DNA from: Pseudomaricurvus alcaniphilus
Lineage (GTDB): Bacteria > Pseudomonadota > Gammaproteobacteria > Pseudomonadales > Cellvibrionaceae
Direction of reading: 5' to 3'
DNA: 64,000 bases
NCBI RefSeq assembly: GCF_011440395.1
Contig: NZ_JAAOIX010000013.1
Span: 1 to 64,000 of the forward strand
Both the position numbers and the translations under genes were made by a program. Below are positions 15,242 through 25,676 of this stretch, in pieces; position 1 is the first letter of the stretch, and each line of letters starts with the position of its first letter. Under the pieces are notes generated by a model. The model searched no databases, was not told the DNA's origin, and saw nothing but the letters and a program-made list of their open reading frames with translations.

Positions 15242-17032
15242 TCAGCCCTCCCGATTCGTGATCCAAAGTGTTTGGTAGGGCGCCATGGTGTAGGCTTCGG
15301 TCCAGCCCGGCATCACCTCGCCGCTCAACAAATCTTTCCACTCATCGGTGGAGATAAGGTTGATATCCGACATCTGCAGTGAAATCTCTTCGCTGCTGAT
15401 GTTGCTGATGCAGAAAATACTCTGGCGACGACTCTGGGACTGGCGCCAATAACCAAACAGCTGCCCGCCCAAATGCAGGGTGAACTGGGTGGCGCTGGGG
15501 TGGAAGGCCGACTGCTTTTGACGTATGGCCAGCAGGCGTTTCATCTCCCCAAACACCACCGCATGGGATGACTGCGGATCGGCCAGCGCTTCCTCCAGCT
15601 TGTCGTAGGGCCACTGGTGCCGGTTGATGGCGCGGTTATGACCGCTGTGCTCCATGCGCACGTAGTCATTGCGCGTACCCAGCATGCTGTGGACGTAGAT
15701 ACCTGGAATCCCCTCCAGCCCCAGCATAATGCTGTGCGCACAGAGAAAACGCGCGATGCCCAGGTCATCCTCACCGGCCACCGTCCCCTTGAGGGCGTCG
15801 AACAGGGAGATGTTGATTTCGTAGGGCTTGTTCTCACCGCTGTCCAGCGCCCGCCAGGAAATTCGGCCACCAAACGACTGCAGGGTATCCACCAGGGTGG
15901 CGGTCTCCTCATCGCTGAGCAAACCCTCCACCGGCCGCAGGCCCACGCCGTCGTGGGAGGCGATAAAATTGAAATAGGTGGTGCCGTTTTGCGCCGGCGG
16001 CATGCTCATCATCCACATTTTCAAGTGATGGCAATCACCGGTGACCAGGGTATTGATCAGCAGCGGCGGCAGGGAGAAGTTGTAAACACAGTGAGCTTCG
16101 TTGGCGTTGCCAAAGTAGGAGAGGTTTTCCCGGTTGGGGATATTGGTCTCGGTAATGATCACTGCCTCGTTTGCAGCGTGCTCGATCAGCAGGCGAAACA
16201 ACCGCACCAGCCCGTGGGTTTCTTCCAAATTAATGCTGGGCGTGCCGGGGATCTTCCATAAGAAGGCCACCGCATCAAAGCGAAAAATGCGCACGCCCAT
16301 ATCCAGATACTGGCGCACAATGGAGACAAACTGCTTCAGCACCGCCGGGTTGGCGAAATTCAAATCCACCTGATCATGACTGAATGTGCACCAGACATGC
16401 TGCAGCCCGTTGACCGTTTCTGTCTCCCGCAACAGCGGGCTGGTGCGCGGCCGCACCACCTGGCTGAGATCATCACTGGGTGAGGCGGTAAAAAAGTAAT
16501 CGTGGCCCGGCCCCTCGCACTTCTGGAAATTATCAAACCAGAGACTGCGGCTGGAGCAGTGATTGATTACCAGGTCGCTCATCAACCGGTAGTGGGCCGA
16601 GATATCCTGGATATCCTGCCAGCCACCCAGGGCCTCGTTAACGCTGGAAAAATCAATAACGGCAAAACCGTCGTCCGAACTGTAGGGAAAGAACGGCAGA
16701 ATATGTACGCTGTTGATCAAGCCTTCGCAGTGCTCATCGAGAAAATGCTTGAGTACCTTGAGGGGTTTTTCACCGCCCTCCTCGGCCGGCAAAAAAGTAT
16801 CGCCGTAGGTAATCAACACCACATCGCGCTGCGTCCAGGGGCTGTGGTGCGGCTTGGGCTCTTGCAGCTCTGTATCCAGCCGCATGATCTCAATCAGCTC
16901 CGCCGCCAGCTCCGGGTAGGACATCGGCAGTTCGGTATTGTGGTAAATAAGTGCCAGTTGGTGTTCCAGCCCGACCCTGAAACGTGCAAAGGCTTCCGGG
17001 TCGATGGTTGGCTGGGTATTGGACTGGGTCAT
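15242..17032 (-). CDS. GH13_18 glycoside phosphorylase, probably glucosylglycerate phosphorylase
   Basis: A 596-residue member of the sucrose-phosphorylase-like GH13 group. The nucleophile motif [11 protein letters not shown] puts Asp at about residue 253, the acid/base Glu is near 295 (AVIITETN), and the third catalytic region is FIASHDGVG. Immediate overlap (ATGA) with a glucosyl-3-phosphoglycerate synthase gene argues that the substrate is glucosylglycerate, cleaved with phosphate to glucose-1-phosphate and glycerate, rather than sucrose. This would let the cell recycle the osmolyte. Specificity is inferred from context; sucrose or glucosylglycerol phosphorylase are alternatives. Confidence 0.85.
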   Translation of the reverse strand: MTQSNTQPTIDPEAFARFRVGLEHQLALIYHNTELPMSYPELAAELIEIMRLDTELQEPKPHHSPWTQRDVVLITYGDTFLPAEEGGEKPLKVLKHFLDEHCEGLINSVHILPFFPYSSDDGFAVIDFSSVNEALGGWQDIQDISAHYRLMSDLVINHCSSRSLWFDNFQKCEGPGHDYFFTASPSDDLSQVVRPRTSPLLRETETVNGLQHVWCTFSHDQVDLNFANPAVLKQFVSIVRQYLDMGVRIFRFDAVAFLWKIPGTPSINLEETHGLVRLFRLLIEHAANEAVIITETNIPNRENLSYFGNANEAHCVYNFSLPPLLINTLVTGDCHHLKMWMMSMPPAQNGTTYFNFIASHDGVGLRPVEGLLSDEETATLVDTLQSFGGRISWRALDSGENKPYEINISLFDALKGTVAGEDDLGIARFLCAHSIMLGLEGIPGIYVHSMLGTRNDYVRMEHSGHNRAINRHQWPYDKLEEALADPQSSHAVVFGEMKRLLAIRQKQSAFHPSATQFTLHLGGQLFGYWRQSQSRRQSIFCISNISSEEISLQMSDINLISTDEWKDLLSGEVMPGWTEAYTMAPYQTLWITNREG

Positions 17033-18255
17033 AAAGCCATAAACTCCTTGTAGTCGTCTTCGACCGCCCGGTGCAAGCGCTCGAGAATATCCGGTTTGGC
17101 GCTGATAACCCGATTCCAGCTGGGAATAAACGGAGTATCCATTGGCCCGTCCAAAAACGCCTTACCGGCCTGCATGATATTGTGCGCGAACAGCTCCACC
17201 GCTTTTTCTTCCTGGTGAATATCCAGCGACAGCCCGTTCATGATGGCATCATTGTTGTAGGTTTCAACAAAGTCCAGCGCAATGCGGAAGTAACTCGCCT
17301 TCAGGGTGCGGAAGGTGCCCTCGTTAAAGCAGATACCGTGGGTGGCCAGCTTGCGGAACAGGGCCTTGGAAATATCGATCGACATTTTCGACAGGCCTTT
17401 ATCGGCATCGTCGAATGACAGGTCCTGGTGCTTGTGGTCGTAGGTGTCGGCGATATCCACCTGGCAGAGACGGTTGTGGGCGTAATTGCGGTGCATCTCC
17501 GACAACACACCGATTTCCAGGCCCCAGTCACTGGGGATGCGAATATCGTTGAGCACATCCTTGCGGAAGGAAAACTCGCCGGCCAGGGAGTAGCGGAAAC
17601 TGTCCATATACTGCAGGTATTCCAGCTCGCCAAACACCTTCTTCAAGGCGCGTAACAGCGGCGTCACCAGCAGCCGGCAAACCCGGCCGTTGATCTTGTT
17701 GTCAGCGACCCGGGCGTAGAAGCCCTTACAAAATTCGTAGTTAAAGCGCGGGTTGGCGATGGGGTAGATCAGGCGCGCCAGCATTTCCCGGTCATAGGTG
17801 ACAATGTCACAGTCGTGCAGCGCCACCGCCTCGGATTTCTTCGAGGCCAGGGTATAGCCCATGCAATACCAGACGTTGCGCCCTTTGCCCAGCTCCTTGG
17901 GCGCGAGGTTAAGGTCTTGCAATTCGGCATCCAGGGCCTGCAGGCGTGGCCCCTCGTTCCACAGCACCCGGTGGTGCTGGGGCAAGCTGCCAAAGAAATC
18001 CAGCGCGTAGCGATACTGGTCGAGGTCGGCGCGATCCAGGCCAATAACAATCTCCGCCAGGTAATCCGCTCCCTTGAGATGCTCGATAATGTTCGGCAGC
18101 GCCTCCCCTTCCAGCTCGGAGAAAAGCGACGGCAAGATCAGCGACATGGGTCGTACCCTGGCGAACTGGCGCAACTCGTTTTCCATATCCTCAAGCGGTC
18201 GATCCGCAAGGTTATGCAGTGTTGTCACAATCCCGTTTTGATAAAAATCAGCCAC
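17029..18255 (-). CDS. gpgS: glucosyl-3-phosphoglycerate synthase (GT81)
   Basis: A 408-residue retaining glycosyltransferase. It moves glucose from an NDP-glucose to 3-phosphoglycerate, the first step of glucosylglycerate synthesis. Features: [19 protein letters not shown] near the start, [16 protein letters not shown], and the metal-binding HDCDIVTYD motif around residues 146-154. The family assignment also rests on the neighbours, a phosphatase of the MPGP family (43 bases upstream) and the phosphorylase (4-base overlap downstream). Glucosylglycerate is a compatible solute, accumulated under salt stress with low nitrogen in marine bacteria. Confidence 0.9.
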   Translation of the reverse strand: MADFYQNGIVTTLHNLADRPLEDMENELRQFARVRPMSLILPSLFSELEGEALPNIIEHLKGADYLAEIVIGLDRADLDQYRYALDFFGSLPQHHRVLWNEGPRLQALDAELQDLNLAPKELGKGRNVWYCMGYTLASKKSEAVALHDCDIVTYDREMLARLIYPIANPRFNYEFCKGFYARVADNKINGRVCRLLVTPLLRALKKVFGELEYLQYMDSFRYSLAGEFSFRKDVLNDIRIPSDWGLEIGVLSEMHRNYAHNRLCQVDIADTYDHKHQDLSFDDADKGLSKMSIDISKALFRKLATHGICFNEGTFRTLKASYFRIALDFVETYNNDAIMNGLSLDIHQEEKAVELFAHNIMQAGKAFLDGPMDTPFIPSWNRVISAKPDILERLHRAVEDDYKEFMAL

Positions 18256-18298
18256 TGTGCACCTCTCTGTTTAACTATGATGTTGTTGGTATAATGAA

Positions 18299-19171
18299 TT
18301 ATTCCCCGGTGGGGTTGGCGGCCAACTGTGCCAGCCAGTAATCGACTCCCTCCACCCAGCCCTCCGGGCCGTAGCCGCGGGTAACATAAACGTTGTCGCT
18401 GCCACTGACGGTTGGAGGGGCGTGACTGGGCGAGCGAATTACCACCGCGCAGTCGGCCTGCTCAAGCATATCCACATCGTTGTGGCTGTCGCCCAGCGCC
18501 AGTGACACCCACTGCCGTTGCGGCTGGGCCTGTTGGTAGCAGGACACCAGCCAGCGCAGGGCGCGGCCCTTGTCACTCTGGCCCGCCACGTGGACAAAGC
18601 GGCCGCCGCGCAGAACCCTGGCACCGCGCTCGGCAAACCAACGGGTAAATTCCTGCAACACCTCGTCACTGGCCAACCACTGCAGCGGCTCACCGTAACC
18701 CCGGTCGCGGGCGCGTTCCGCTTGCGCCAGCGACAAACCGGTAAGCTCCGCCACCCTGGCCACCGACATGGCGGCAAAGTGATCGAAAGCATTGGGAAAG
18801 GCTTGCTTGGCTTGCTCCAGCAGCCCCAGCCAGTGACTGCGCGGCGGGCAAAATTCAAATACGTCGTAATCGCCCCGGCGCACACAACCTGGCGGCAACT
18901 GGGCAAAATAATCTCGCGGCAGATAAACCGCAGCGCCATTTTCCACGATAAACGGGCTCTGGTTGCCCAACTCATCCCGCAACTCAGCCACTTCCGCCAG
19001 CGTCTTGCTGGTGCAGAGCACCACCGGTACCTCCGCAGCGGCGAGTTCGGCCAGGCGCGGCACGGCAGCGGCGTAACTGTAGCTGTGGTGATCGAGCAGC
19101 GAACCGTCGAGGTCGGTAATAATCACCAACTGCATGCTGTTGCTGCTGCTTTTGCTACTGCTGTATGCCAC
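18299..19171 (-). CDS. MPGP-family HAD phosphatase (glucosyl-3-phosphoglycerate phosphatase)
   Basis: A 290-residue HAD hydrolase of the mannosyl-3-phosphoglycerate phosphatase type. Motif I is TDLDGSLLDHH (Asp20, Asp22), motif II VVLCTSKTLAEV, and motif IV LGDSHNDVDML; FIVENGAAVYLP is the substrate-loop segment of this family. In this operon it should remove phosphate from glucosyl-3-phosphoglycerate to give glucosylglycerate. I favour the GTG start at 19171 because GGGAAG precedes it; the ATG at 19135 has no ribosome binding site, although the protein core begins there. First gene of the operon. Confidence 0.88.
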   Translation of the reverse strand: MAYSSSKSSSNSMQLVIITDLDGSLLDHHSYSYAAAVPRLAELAAAEVPVVLCTSKTLAEVAELRDELGNQSPFIVENGAAVYLPRDYFAQLPPGCVRRGDYDVFEFCPPRSHWLGLLEQAKQAFPNAFDHFAAMSVARVAELTGLSLAQAERARDRGYGEPLQWLASDEVLQEFTRWFAERGARVLRGGRFVHVAGQSDKGRALRWLVSCYQQAQPQRQWVSLALGDSHNDVDMLEQADCAVVIRSPSHAPPTVSGSDNVYVTRGYGPEGWVEGVDYWLAQLAANPTGE

Positions 19172-19189
19172 GCCAGTTTCTTCCCAAGC

Positions 19190-19237
19190 TAGTTACTTCC
19201 CACAATATTAGTTACTTGCCACAATATTCGTTACTGG
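19190..19237. repeat. 19-bp direct repeats upstream of the glucosylglycerate operon
   Basis: tagttacttcccacaatat (19190-19208) is followed directly by a copy with one change (19209-19227) and a partial third (19228-19237). The spacing of about two helical turns and the location just upstream of the first start codon suit a regulator or promoter site. The copies contain AT-rich -10-like sequences on the minus strand. Confidence 0.6.
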
Positions 19238-19504
19238 GCTCCAGAGTGGATTTCCGAACGTCCCCGTTTTGTACTGGACTCGATCCAGTAACCGGGCTTG
19301 CACGATCTCTTCCATTCACTGAGCAATTACCGTGCCCGCACTGGCCACATCACGGCTTGGTAACGGATTTTCAGGGTTAAAGCGCATCAAAGCACCAAAA
19401 TAGAGCGCCACTTTACAGGGGTGCCCGAAACAAGAGCACTGTGACTTTGCCTCGTAGACAAAAATCTCGCCCGACCAACGGGCAAAGGAAATTTTCAGCC
19501 GGAT
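19238..19504. other. gene-free stretch
   Basis: Intergenic DNA between the osmolyte operon and the 3' end of msrQ; nothing further recognised apart from the repeats listed separately. Confidence 0.45.
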
Positions 19505-20128
19505 TTACCCGGGCCAACTGAAAGGGCGTCGCAGTTGGCGACCGCGTGTTGCCAGCAACACCAGGGTGATCGCCAGGTAAATCATCGGCTCGGTGATGTC
19601 GGCTTTCACCGACCAGGTAAAATGCAGGCACACCAGCAGGACCGCGATATAAATCCAACTGTGCAGGAGTTTCCAGCGCCGGCCCAGCGCCCGCACCAGC
19701 GGCGGTATAGAGGTAATCGCCAGCAGCAGCAGGATAATAAACGCGCACAACCCCACCACGATATAGGGCCGCTCGGTTAACTCCTCGGCAATCAGGGGCC
19801 AATTGAACTGCAAATCGAAGGTCAGGAAGTTGACCAAGTGCGCCGCGGCGTAGGTAAAGCAGTAAAGACCCAGCAAGCGCCGCACGCGCACCAGTCGCCC
19901 CTGGTGGCTCCAGCGGCTCAGCGGCGTCACCGCCAGGGTCAGCAGCAACAGATTGAGTGCACCGATACCGGTAAAATGGATGATGGCTTTGACCGGGTCG
20001 CCACCCAATTGATCACTGAAACCCAGATAATAGACCCGCAACAAAAAGAACAGACACAAGCCGTGAATCAGCAGTTTCAACAACAGCACGTGACGATCGC
20101 TCATCACTCTGGTTTTCGGCACGGGCAT
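19505..20128 (-). CDS. msrQ: heme-binding membrane subunit MsrQ
   Basis: A 207-residue ferric-reductase-like membrane protein with about six hydrophobic segments. It passes electrons from the quinone pool or a flavin reductase to periplasmic MsrP. Candidate heme-ligand histidines lie in the segments IHFTGIGALNLLLL, AAAHLVNFL and LHSWIYIAVLLVCLHF. It follows msrP by 21 bases on the same strand, the usual msrPQ order. Formerly named YedZ. Confidence 0.93.
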   Translation of the reverse strand: MPVPKTRVMSDRHVLLLKLLIHGLCLFFLLRVYYLGFSDQLGGDPVKAIIHFTGIGALNLLLLTLAVTPLSRWSHQGRLVRVRRLLGLYCFTYAAAHLVNFLTFDLQFNWPLIAEELTERPYIVVGLCAFIILLLLAITSIPPLVRALGRRWKLLHSWIYIAVLLVCLHFTWSVKADITEPMIYLAITLVLLATRGRQLRRPFSWPG

Positions 20129-20149
20129 AAACGGCGGCGCTCCTCGGGT

Positions 20150-21163
20150 TTAGAAATACTTGCGCAGGTTCATGCCGGCGTAGAGGTCCGCCACCGCCTC
20201 GCCATAACCGTTAAACATCTGTGTGGGGATACGCTCATCACTGCCGAGACCGCCGCGAGTAATACGCCGCTCACTGGCCTGGCTCCAGCGCGGGTGGTCC
20301 ACCTGGGGGTTCACATTGGCGTAGAACCCGTACTCATTGGGGGCGGAAATATTCCAGGTGGTGGCCGGCTCCCGCTCCACCAGCTTTATCCCGACGATGG
20401 ATTTGATGCTCTTGAAACCGTATTTCCAAGGCACCACCAGGCGCACCGGGGCGCCATTTTGCGGGGGCAGGGTTTTGCCGTAAACGCCCACCGCCAGAAA
20501 CGTCAACGGGTGCATGGCTTCGTCCAGGCGCAGGCCTTCGATGTAAGGGTAGCGGATACCACCGCCGAGAAAGCGATTGCCCTGGCCCGGCATCTGGGCT
20601 GGATCGTGCAGGGTTTGGAAAGCCACATAGCGCGCCGCAGAGGTCGGTTCCGCCTGCCGCAACAGGGTCGCCAGGGGATAGCCCACCCATGGGATCACCA
20701 TCGACCAGGCTTCCACACAGCGCAGGCGATAGATACGCTCTTCCAGTTCAGGGGCGAACAGTGCGTCGTAATCCAGCTGCAGCGGCTTGTTCACCGCACC
20801 ACTTACCGTCAACTGCCAGGGATTGACCTTAAAGCCCTGGGCGTTGGCCTTCGGGTCATCTTTACCGAGTCCGAATTCGTAAAAATTGTTGTGCCCGGTG
20901 GCTTTGCTTTCCGCGGTCATGGTTTCAGCGGTGGAATATGGGGAGCGGATAGAGGTCAACGGAGCCTGCTGAAACTGGGGCCCGGCGGGCTTATCGCCAG
21001 AGCTGAAGAAATCCAGCAGGCCGGCGCTGGCACTGCTGGCCAATAAGCTGCCGGCGCCGAGGAAACCCATTTGCTGCAGCAGCCGGCGGCGGTTGTAAAA
21101 CACGGCTTCGTCGGTCACTGCCGCTTCGGTCAAATCGTAGGATTGTTTGGATTTTAACAGCAT
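20150..21163 (-). CDS. msrP: periplasmic methionine sulfoxide reductase MsrP (molybdopterin)
   Basis: A 337-residue sulfite-oxidase-fold enzyme, formerly YedY, that repairs oxidised methionine in periplasmic proteins. A Tat signal is visible ([19 protein letters not shown]), and the molybdenum-ligand cysteine lies in [16 protein letters not shown] start at the ATG 21161-21163 ([19 protein letters not shown]), which fits the family; the frame stays open 53 codons upstream without family similarity. It is paired with msrQ downstream and divergent from the bacterioferritin-like gene. Confidence 0.95.
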   Translation of the reverse strand: MLLKSKQSYDLTEAAVTDEAVFYNRRRLLQQMGFLGAGSLLASSASAGLLDFFSSGDKPAGPQFQQAPLTSIRSPYSTAETMTAESKATGHNNFYEFGLGKDDPKANAQGFKVNPWQLTVSGAVNKPLQLDYDALFAPELEERIYRLRCVEAWSMVIPWVGYPLATLLRQAEPTSAARYVAFQTLHDPAQMPGQGNRFLGGGIRYPYIEGLRLDEAMHPLTFLAVGVYGKTLPPQNGAPVRLVVPWKYGFKSIKSIVGIKLVEREPATTWNISAPNEYGFYANVNPQVDHPRWSQASERRITRGGLGSDERIPTQMFNGYGEAVADLYAGMNLRKYF

Positions 21164-21602
21164 AAGCTGGCTTGCAACCTCTTTACCGTCGGTGGGTACA
21201 ATATCGATAGGTACGTTATCGGTGAATACAACAGTCTGTTTACGCAGCAACGGCCGGATTGCGCCACTGCCGGTAAAACACCTGGAAATTAAAGCTCTTG
21301 GAAAATACTCGTCGGCCAGCAACGGCAGACTGAGAATATGACCGTGTATGCTGCTTCAGACCCTATTCGGCGATGAGAGTTCGGCTCTGGGAAAATGCGC
21401 GACAAATAACCTGCAAAAATATCAAAGTTGCTGCAAAGACTAATTGGCTATCAGCGGCCCCCGCTGTCATCGCGCCGGGTTTCTCCCGACAACAACAGGT
21501 ATATACTCGGCGCTATGGTGGCAATCGCAGCTGCGCTATCGCTATACCTGCACCTGATATACATCGACAGCGGGTGCAGCCACAACAGGGAGACGGATAA
21601 CA
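21164..21602. promoter_or_regulatory. divergent intergenic region msrP / bacterioferritin-like gene
   Basis: A 439-bp region with no gene; promoters for both divergent genes must lie here. No clear operator palindrome was recognised. Confidence 0.4.
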
Positions 21603-22079
21603 ATGAGAACTGAACTGCCCAACCAGAAACAAATCATCGAAAAACTCAATCAAATTCTCGAACATGAATTGGCCGGAGTGGTGCGCTATACCCACTACTC
21701 CTTTATGATTTTTGGCTTCAGTCGCATCCCGGTGGTGAGCTGGTTTCGCGACGCCGCCAACGAAACCCTGCTGCACGCCACCGAAGCAGGCGAGATGATC
21801 ACCCTGCTGGGCGGCCACCCGTCACTGGCGATTGGCAATCTGCTGGAAACTCACCAGCACGACATGGCAGAGATCCTGAAGGAGTCCATGGACTTTGAAA
21901 TCAAGGGGGTGGAGTATTACCGGCAACTGCTGACCCTGGCCGAAACTGCCGAGTCCATCACCCTGGAAGAGTACGCGCGGCAAAAAATCGCCGAGGAGGC
22001 TGTGCACATCGGCGACATTGACAAGATGTTGCGTCGCCCGGGGGACATCAAACAGGCGATCAAAGCCGAAGCGCCCTGA
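21603..22079 (+). CDS. bacterioferritin-like ferritin
   Basis: A 158-residue four-helix ferritin-like protein. Metal ligands are visible as E in LEHELAGVVRYTHYS, ExxH in TLLHATEAGEM, and the second-half E/H set in IKGVEYYRQLL and IAEEAVHIGDIDKML. The length and layout match bacterioferritins, which store iron, but the heme-ligand methionine of classical Bfr cannot be placed with certainty. The start has GGGAGACGG upstream. It may work with msrPQ in oxidative defence, inferred only from position. Confidence 0.85.
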   Translation: MRTELPNQKQIIEKLNQILEHELAGVVRYTHYSFMIFGFSRIPVVSWFRDAANETLLHATEAGEMITLLGGHPSLAIGNLLETHQHDMAEILKESMDFEIKGVEYYRQLLTLAETAESITLEEYARQKIAEEAVHIGDIDKMLRRPGDIKQAIKAEAP

Positions 22080-22259
22080 TAGGGTGACCGGGCTTACGCG
22101 CTGTGGTCAATCGCCTGACGTCGTGAGCGGGAAGCATCTGTTAATGGCGGTCTTGTGCAAGACCGCCAGGTTAAAGACTATCTTCAAGGCTGGTTAAGGC
22201 TGGTTAAAGACATTTTTATAGCCGGTTAAAGACTTTTTATAACTGGTTAAAGACTCTTT
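22080..22259. repeat. intergenic with ggttaaagac-type direct repeats and a 22-bp palindrome
   Basis: ggcggtctt-gtgc-aagaccgcc (22146-22167) forms a perfect hairpin between the convergent genes. After it, the motif (t)ggttaa(a)ga(c) recurs four to five times to 22255. The hairpin lacks a T-run. Confidence 0.55.
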
Positions 22260-23759
22260 TCAAAGAAAGCCCAGCTGCGACCAATCCAGCGCCGCTTCCA
22301 CGGCATCGGCGAGGCGATCCACTTCCGCGCTTTTTAACGCCTCGTAGTCAAATTCCGCCTCGACCTCGAGGCCGGCCCACTGCAGCAACGCCTGCAGTGC
22401 CTGAGGGCGGTCAAACAGTCCGTGCCAGTAGGTGCCGAGCACCTGGTTGTCGGCGCTGATGGCACCGTCCGTGAATTGGGTGCCATCGGCGTCGGCAAAC
22501 GCCAGCACCGGGCGTTGCAATCCGGCTCCGGCAGTAACACCGGCGTGAATTTCATAACCGCTGACTTCGGTTTGACCATCCCAGAGCAGGCCGCTGCGGT
22601 TGCGCAGTTGTTTGTGCGGCCGCAACTCGGTCGTCACCGGCAACCAGCCCAGGCCGGCCTCGGCCGCGCAACTGCCCTCGATGGCGAGCGGGTCGCTGAC
22701 GTTCTCACCGAGCATCTGGAAACCGCCACAGATGCCCATCAGCTTGCCGCCGTAGCGCAAATGACGGCGAATCGCCTCGTCCCAGCCCTGCTGTTTCAAG
22801 TGTTGTAAATCCGCAATCACACTTTTGCTGCCGGGTAGGATAATTAAATCTGCGGCGGGGATGGCTTGCTGCGGGCCGATAAACCGGAACTCCACCTGCG
22901 GGTGCAGGCGCAGGGCGTCGAAGTCGGTGTGATTGCTGATCCGCGGCAGCGCCGGCACGATGACCTGCAGCCGCCTGGCTTCATAGCCCGGCGCGGCCAC
23001 AGTGTTGGCGGTGATGGCGTCTTCCGCCTCCAGGTGAAAACCCTGCAGGTAGGGCAGCACCCCCAGCACCGGCTTGCCGGTTCGCTGTTCCAGCCAGCGC
23101 AGCCCGGGGTTAAGCAACTCGATATCACCGCGAAAACGATTGATGACAAAGCCGACCACCCGCGCCTGCTCCGACGGCGACAACAACTCCAATGTGCCCA
23201 CCAAATGGGCAAAGACACCGCCCTTATCGATATCGGCGATAATCACCACCGGGCAGTCCACCGCCTCGGCAAAGCCCATATTGGCAATATCCCGATCGCG
23301 CAGATTGATTTCCGCGGGGCTGCCCGCCCCCTCCACCAGAACCAGTTCATAGCCGGCCTGCAGGCGCCGAAAGGACTGCAGTACCGCTTCCATAGCGACC
23401 TGCTTGTAGTCGTGATAGAAGCTCGCCTCCATATTGGCCACCGCGCGACCGTGAATAATCACCTGGGCGCCGGTATCGCTGTTGGGCTTCAGCAATACCG
23501 GGTTCATATCGGTGTGGGGCTGCAGCCCGGCGGCAAAGGCCTGCACCGCCTGGGCCCGGCCGATCTCGCCCTGGTCCACGGTAACGGCACTGTTGAGCGC
23601 CATATTTTGCGATTTAAACGGCACCACCCGGCGCCCGCGGCGGGCGAAGATTCGGCACAGGGCGGTCACCAGGGTGCTCTTGCCCGCGTCCGAGGTGGTG
23701 CCCTGGATCATCAATGTGTGTGCCGCCGCAAAGGAGCTGCGCGTAGGTATTGTGCTCAT
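22260..23759 (-). CDS. cobQ: cobyric acid synthase
   Basis: A 499-residue glutamine-dependent amidotransferase that amidates four side chains of adenosylcobyrinic diamide in B12 assembly. The N-terminal ATP-binding domain has [19 protein letters not shown], and the C-terminal glutaminase-like domain has the nucleophile Cys in [11 protein letters not shown] and the YEIHAG and YWHGLFD segments of the class-I triad region. It overlaps btuF by 4 bases and ends the B12 operon. Together with the riboswitch it shows salvage or late assembly of cobalamin; early corrin-ring genes are not in the window. Confidence 0.95.
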   Translation of the reverse strand: MSTIPTRSSFAAAHTLMIQGTTSDAGKSTLVTALCRIFARRGRRVVPFKSQNMALNSAVTVDQGEIGRAQAVQAFAAGLQPHTDMNPVLLKPNSDTGAQVIIHGRAVANMEASFYHDYKQVAMEAVLQSFRRLQAGYELVLVEGAGSPAEINLRDRDIANMGFAEAVDCPVVIIADIDKGGVFAHLVGTLELLSPSEQARVVGFVINRFRGDIELLNPGLRWLEQRTGKPVLGVLPYLQGFHLEAEDAITANTVAAPGYEARRLQVIVPALPRISNHTDFDALRLHPQVEFRFIGPQQAIPAADLIILPGSKSVIADLQHLKQQGWDEAIRRHLRYGGKLMGICGGFQMLGENVSDPLAIEGSCAAEAGLGWLPVTTELRPHKQLRNRSGLLWDGQTEVSGYEIHAGVTAGAGLQRPVLAFADADGTQFTDGAISADNQVLGTYWHGLFDRPQALQALLQWAGLEVEAEFDYEALKSAEVDRLADAVEAALDWSQLGFL

Positions 23760-24709
23760 GGCCGCCTCCCATAGTGATCCCGGGCCGCCTGCAAGTGTTC
23801 ACACATCAGCCGTGCTCCCTCGATAATGCGCGGAGTATGGCGCTGCAACACGTCCGGCGGGATAAACTTTAGTTGCCCCTCTTGCACCGCTTGCAGACTG
23901 GGCCAGCGGTGCCAGTCGTCGAGCCACTCGGGGCGCTCCTGGGCCATGCCGCTGGCGATGATAACCTGGGGATTGAGCCGCAGGATCGACTCGACACTGA
24001 CCTGCGGTGCCAGCGCCGTCGCCTCGGCAAATATATTGCGTCCGCCGCAGAGGCGCATCACATCGCTGATCAGGTGCTCGCCGTTGAGGGTGCGCAGCGG
24101 CTCGTTCCACATCTGGTAAAACACGCTGATGGCGGTTTCGCGGGAATAGCGCTGGCGCAGCTCTGCCAATGCCCCATCGAACTGGCGCCGGGCCTCAACC
24201 GCTGCCGCCGAGCCAGCCAGCAGGCCAATTTGTGCCATCGCCCTGCCGATATCTTCCAGCTGCCGCGGCTCCGTATAAAACACCGGTATTCCCAGCGCCT
24301 TGATCGGGGCAATTCGCTGGCTGCCGTTACCGGAATGCCAGGCCAGCACCAGATCCGGCTTGAGGCGTGCGATCGATTCAATGCTGAAATCCTTGTGACT
24401 GCCGACCCGGGGGATCTGCTGCGCTGCCACCGGATAGTCGCTGAAGCTCACAGCACCCACCAGTTGCTCGCCGGCGCCCACCGCGTAGACAATCTCGACC
24501 AGGCTGGGTGCCAGGGCAACGATGCGACGGGCCGGTTGACTAAGGCTTACCCGGTTGCCCAGGTCGTCTTCCACCACCACCTCTGCTAACGCCCGCGGTG
24601 CTGTCAGGGCGGCTATAAATAGGGGGCACAGCAGCAGCGGGCAAAGCAATAACCGCAGCCACAGGGGGCCCATCAAACAGGCGACCTTCACGCCATTGAC
24701 TCCAAACAC
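23756..24709 (-). CDS. btuF: B12-binding periplasmic protein of the BtuF type
   Basis: A 317-residue substrate-binding protein of the metal/cobalamin class (peripla_BP_2 fold). It has an N-terminal signal (hydrophobic run [20 protein letters not shown], cleavage near ALAEV), then [26 protein letters not shown] and [28 protein letters not shown], the usual BtuF pattern. The start is uncertain: GTG at 24709 or ATG at 24673. It delivers B12 to BtuCD, encoded upstream; the riboswitch 2.4 kb upstream supports cobalamin rather than heme or iron as ligand. Confidence 0.9.
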   Translation of the reverse strand: MFGVNGVKVACLMGPLWLRLLLCPLLLCPLFIAALTAPRALAEVVVEDDLGNRVSLSQPARRIVALAPSLVEIVYAVGAGEQLVGAVSFSDYPVAAQQIPRVGSHKDFSIESIARLKPDLVLAWHSGNGSQRIAPIKALGIPVFYTEPRQLEDIGRAMAQIGLLAGSAAAVEARRQFDGALAELRQRYSRETAISVFYQMWNEPLRTLNGEHLISDVMRLCGGRNIFAEATALAPQVSVESILRLNPQVIIASGMAQERPEWLDDWHRWPSLQAVQEGQLKFIPPDVLQRHTPRIIEGARLMCEHLQAARDHYGRRP

Positions 24710-24806
24710 AATACTGCTCTCACTTTAATCGACTCACAATGCTGCTCTCCAAAGGTGAGGCTCCATTTATTGCGCCCGCTTACCGAGCACTGGCGCCGCT
24801 GCGTGT

Positions 24807-25676
24807 TCAACTCAACAGCCAGGGGCGGCCGGTCAGGGGGTGCTCGACCCGGTGGAAGGTCACCTGGAATACTTCGCGCAGCAGGTCTTCGCGCAGCACC
24901 TCGTCCGGGCTGCCCACGGCGTAGATCTCGCCGCAGCGCATCAGCACCATTTTATCGGCGCAACTGGCCGCCAGGTTCAAGTCGTGCATGGCTAGCAACA
25001 CCGAACATCCGGCTGCGGCGCGCTGGCGCAACAGGGTCATCAGCATCTGCTGGTGGGCATAATCCAGCGCCGAGGTGGGCTCGTCCAGGATCAGCAGGCG
25101 TTCAGCCGAGCCTGCCTGTCCGGCATCGCTCTCACCGCTACTTTCACCGCTACCCGCACCGCTGCCCTCGCCTTTGCCCGCACTTTTGCCCCCTCTGCCG
25201 CTTTCGCCCTCGGGGGCTTGCCACACTTGCGCCAACACCCGCGCCAGTTGTACCCGCTGCTTCTCGCCACCGGAGAGGCGGGTGTAAATCTGCTGGCTTA
25301 AATAACTGGCGTCCACCGCCGCCAGTGCCTGGGCGACGATATCCCAGTCGATGGCCACGCCGGTGGCGTGGGGGGTACGCCCCAACATCACCACTTCTTC
25401 CACGGCATAGGCAAAGCTGAGACTGGAGTGCTGTGGCAGCACCGCCATGCGGCGTGCCTTTTGCGCCGGGCTGTAGCTGCCCAGGTCGCGCCCGTTAAAA
25501 TGCACCGCACCTGCACTCGGCGGGATTTCGCCGCTGGCCACTTTCAGCAGGGTGGACTTGCCGACACCATTGGGCCCCAGCACGACCGCGACTTCTCCCG
25601 CCGCAATTTGCAGGTTAATGGCATTGAGTATGGACAGCGAATCGTACTGCAGCTGCACATTGTTTAATTCCAGCAT
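24807..25676 (-). CDS. btuD: ABC transporter ATPase of the B12 importer, with an internal Gly/Ser linker
   Basis: A 289-residue ATPase of the BtuD/FecE/HmuV group. Walker A is GPNGVGKST (34-42), the Q-loop lies near PQHS (81-84), the signature is LSGGE (134-138), Walker B is LLILDE (194-199) and the switch His is in LLAMHDLNL. Between signature and Walker B sits an extra segment of about 37 residues (155-191) made almost wholly of Gly, Ser, Glu and Lys, absent from normal members (about 255 aa). TGATG overlap with btuC upstream shows translational coupling. Confidence 0.9.
   Translation of the reverse strand: MLELNNVQLQYDSLSILNAINLQIAAGEVAVVLGPNGVGKSTLLKVASGEIPPSAGAVHFNGRDLGSYSPAQKARRMAVLPQHSSLSFAYAVEEVVMLGRTPHATGVAIDWDIVAQALAAVDASYLSQQIYTRLSGGEKQRVQLARVLAQVWQAPEGESGRGGKSAGKGEGSGAGSGESSGESDAGQAGSAERLLILDEPTSALDYAHQQMLMTLLRQRAAAGCSVLLAMHDLNLAASCADKMVLMRCGEIYAVGSPDEVLREDLLREVFQVTFHRVEHPLTGRPWLLS

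Noticed and set aside
19505-21046. Long plus-strand open frames opposite msrP/msrQ, lptFG, gyrase-like and bc1 genes
   Set aside because: These are shadows caused by high GC; the minus-strand frames carry all the family motifs.
22146-22167. Palindrome ggcggtctt...aagaccgcc as a rho-independent terminator
   Set aside because: The hairpin is strong but no T-run follows on either strand; kept only as a repeat.
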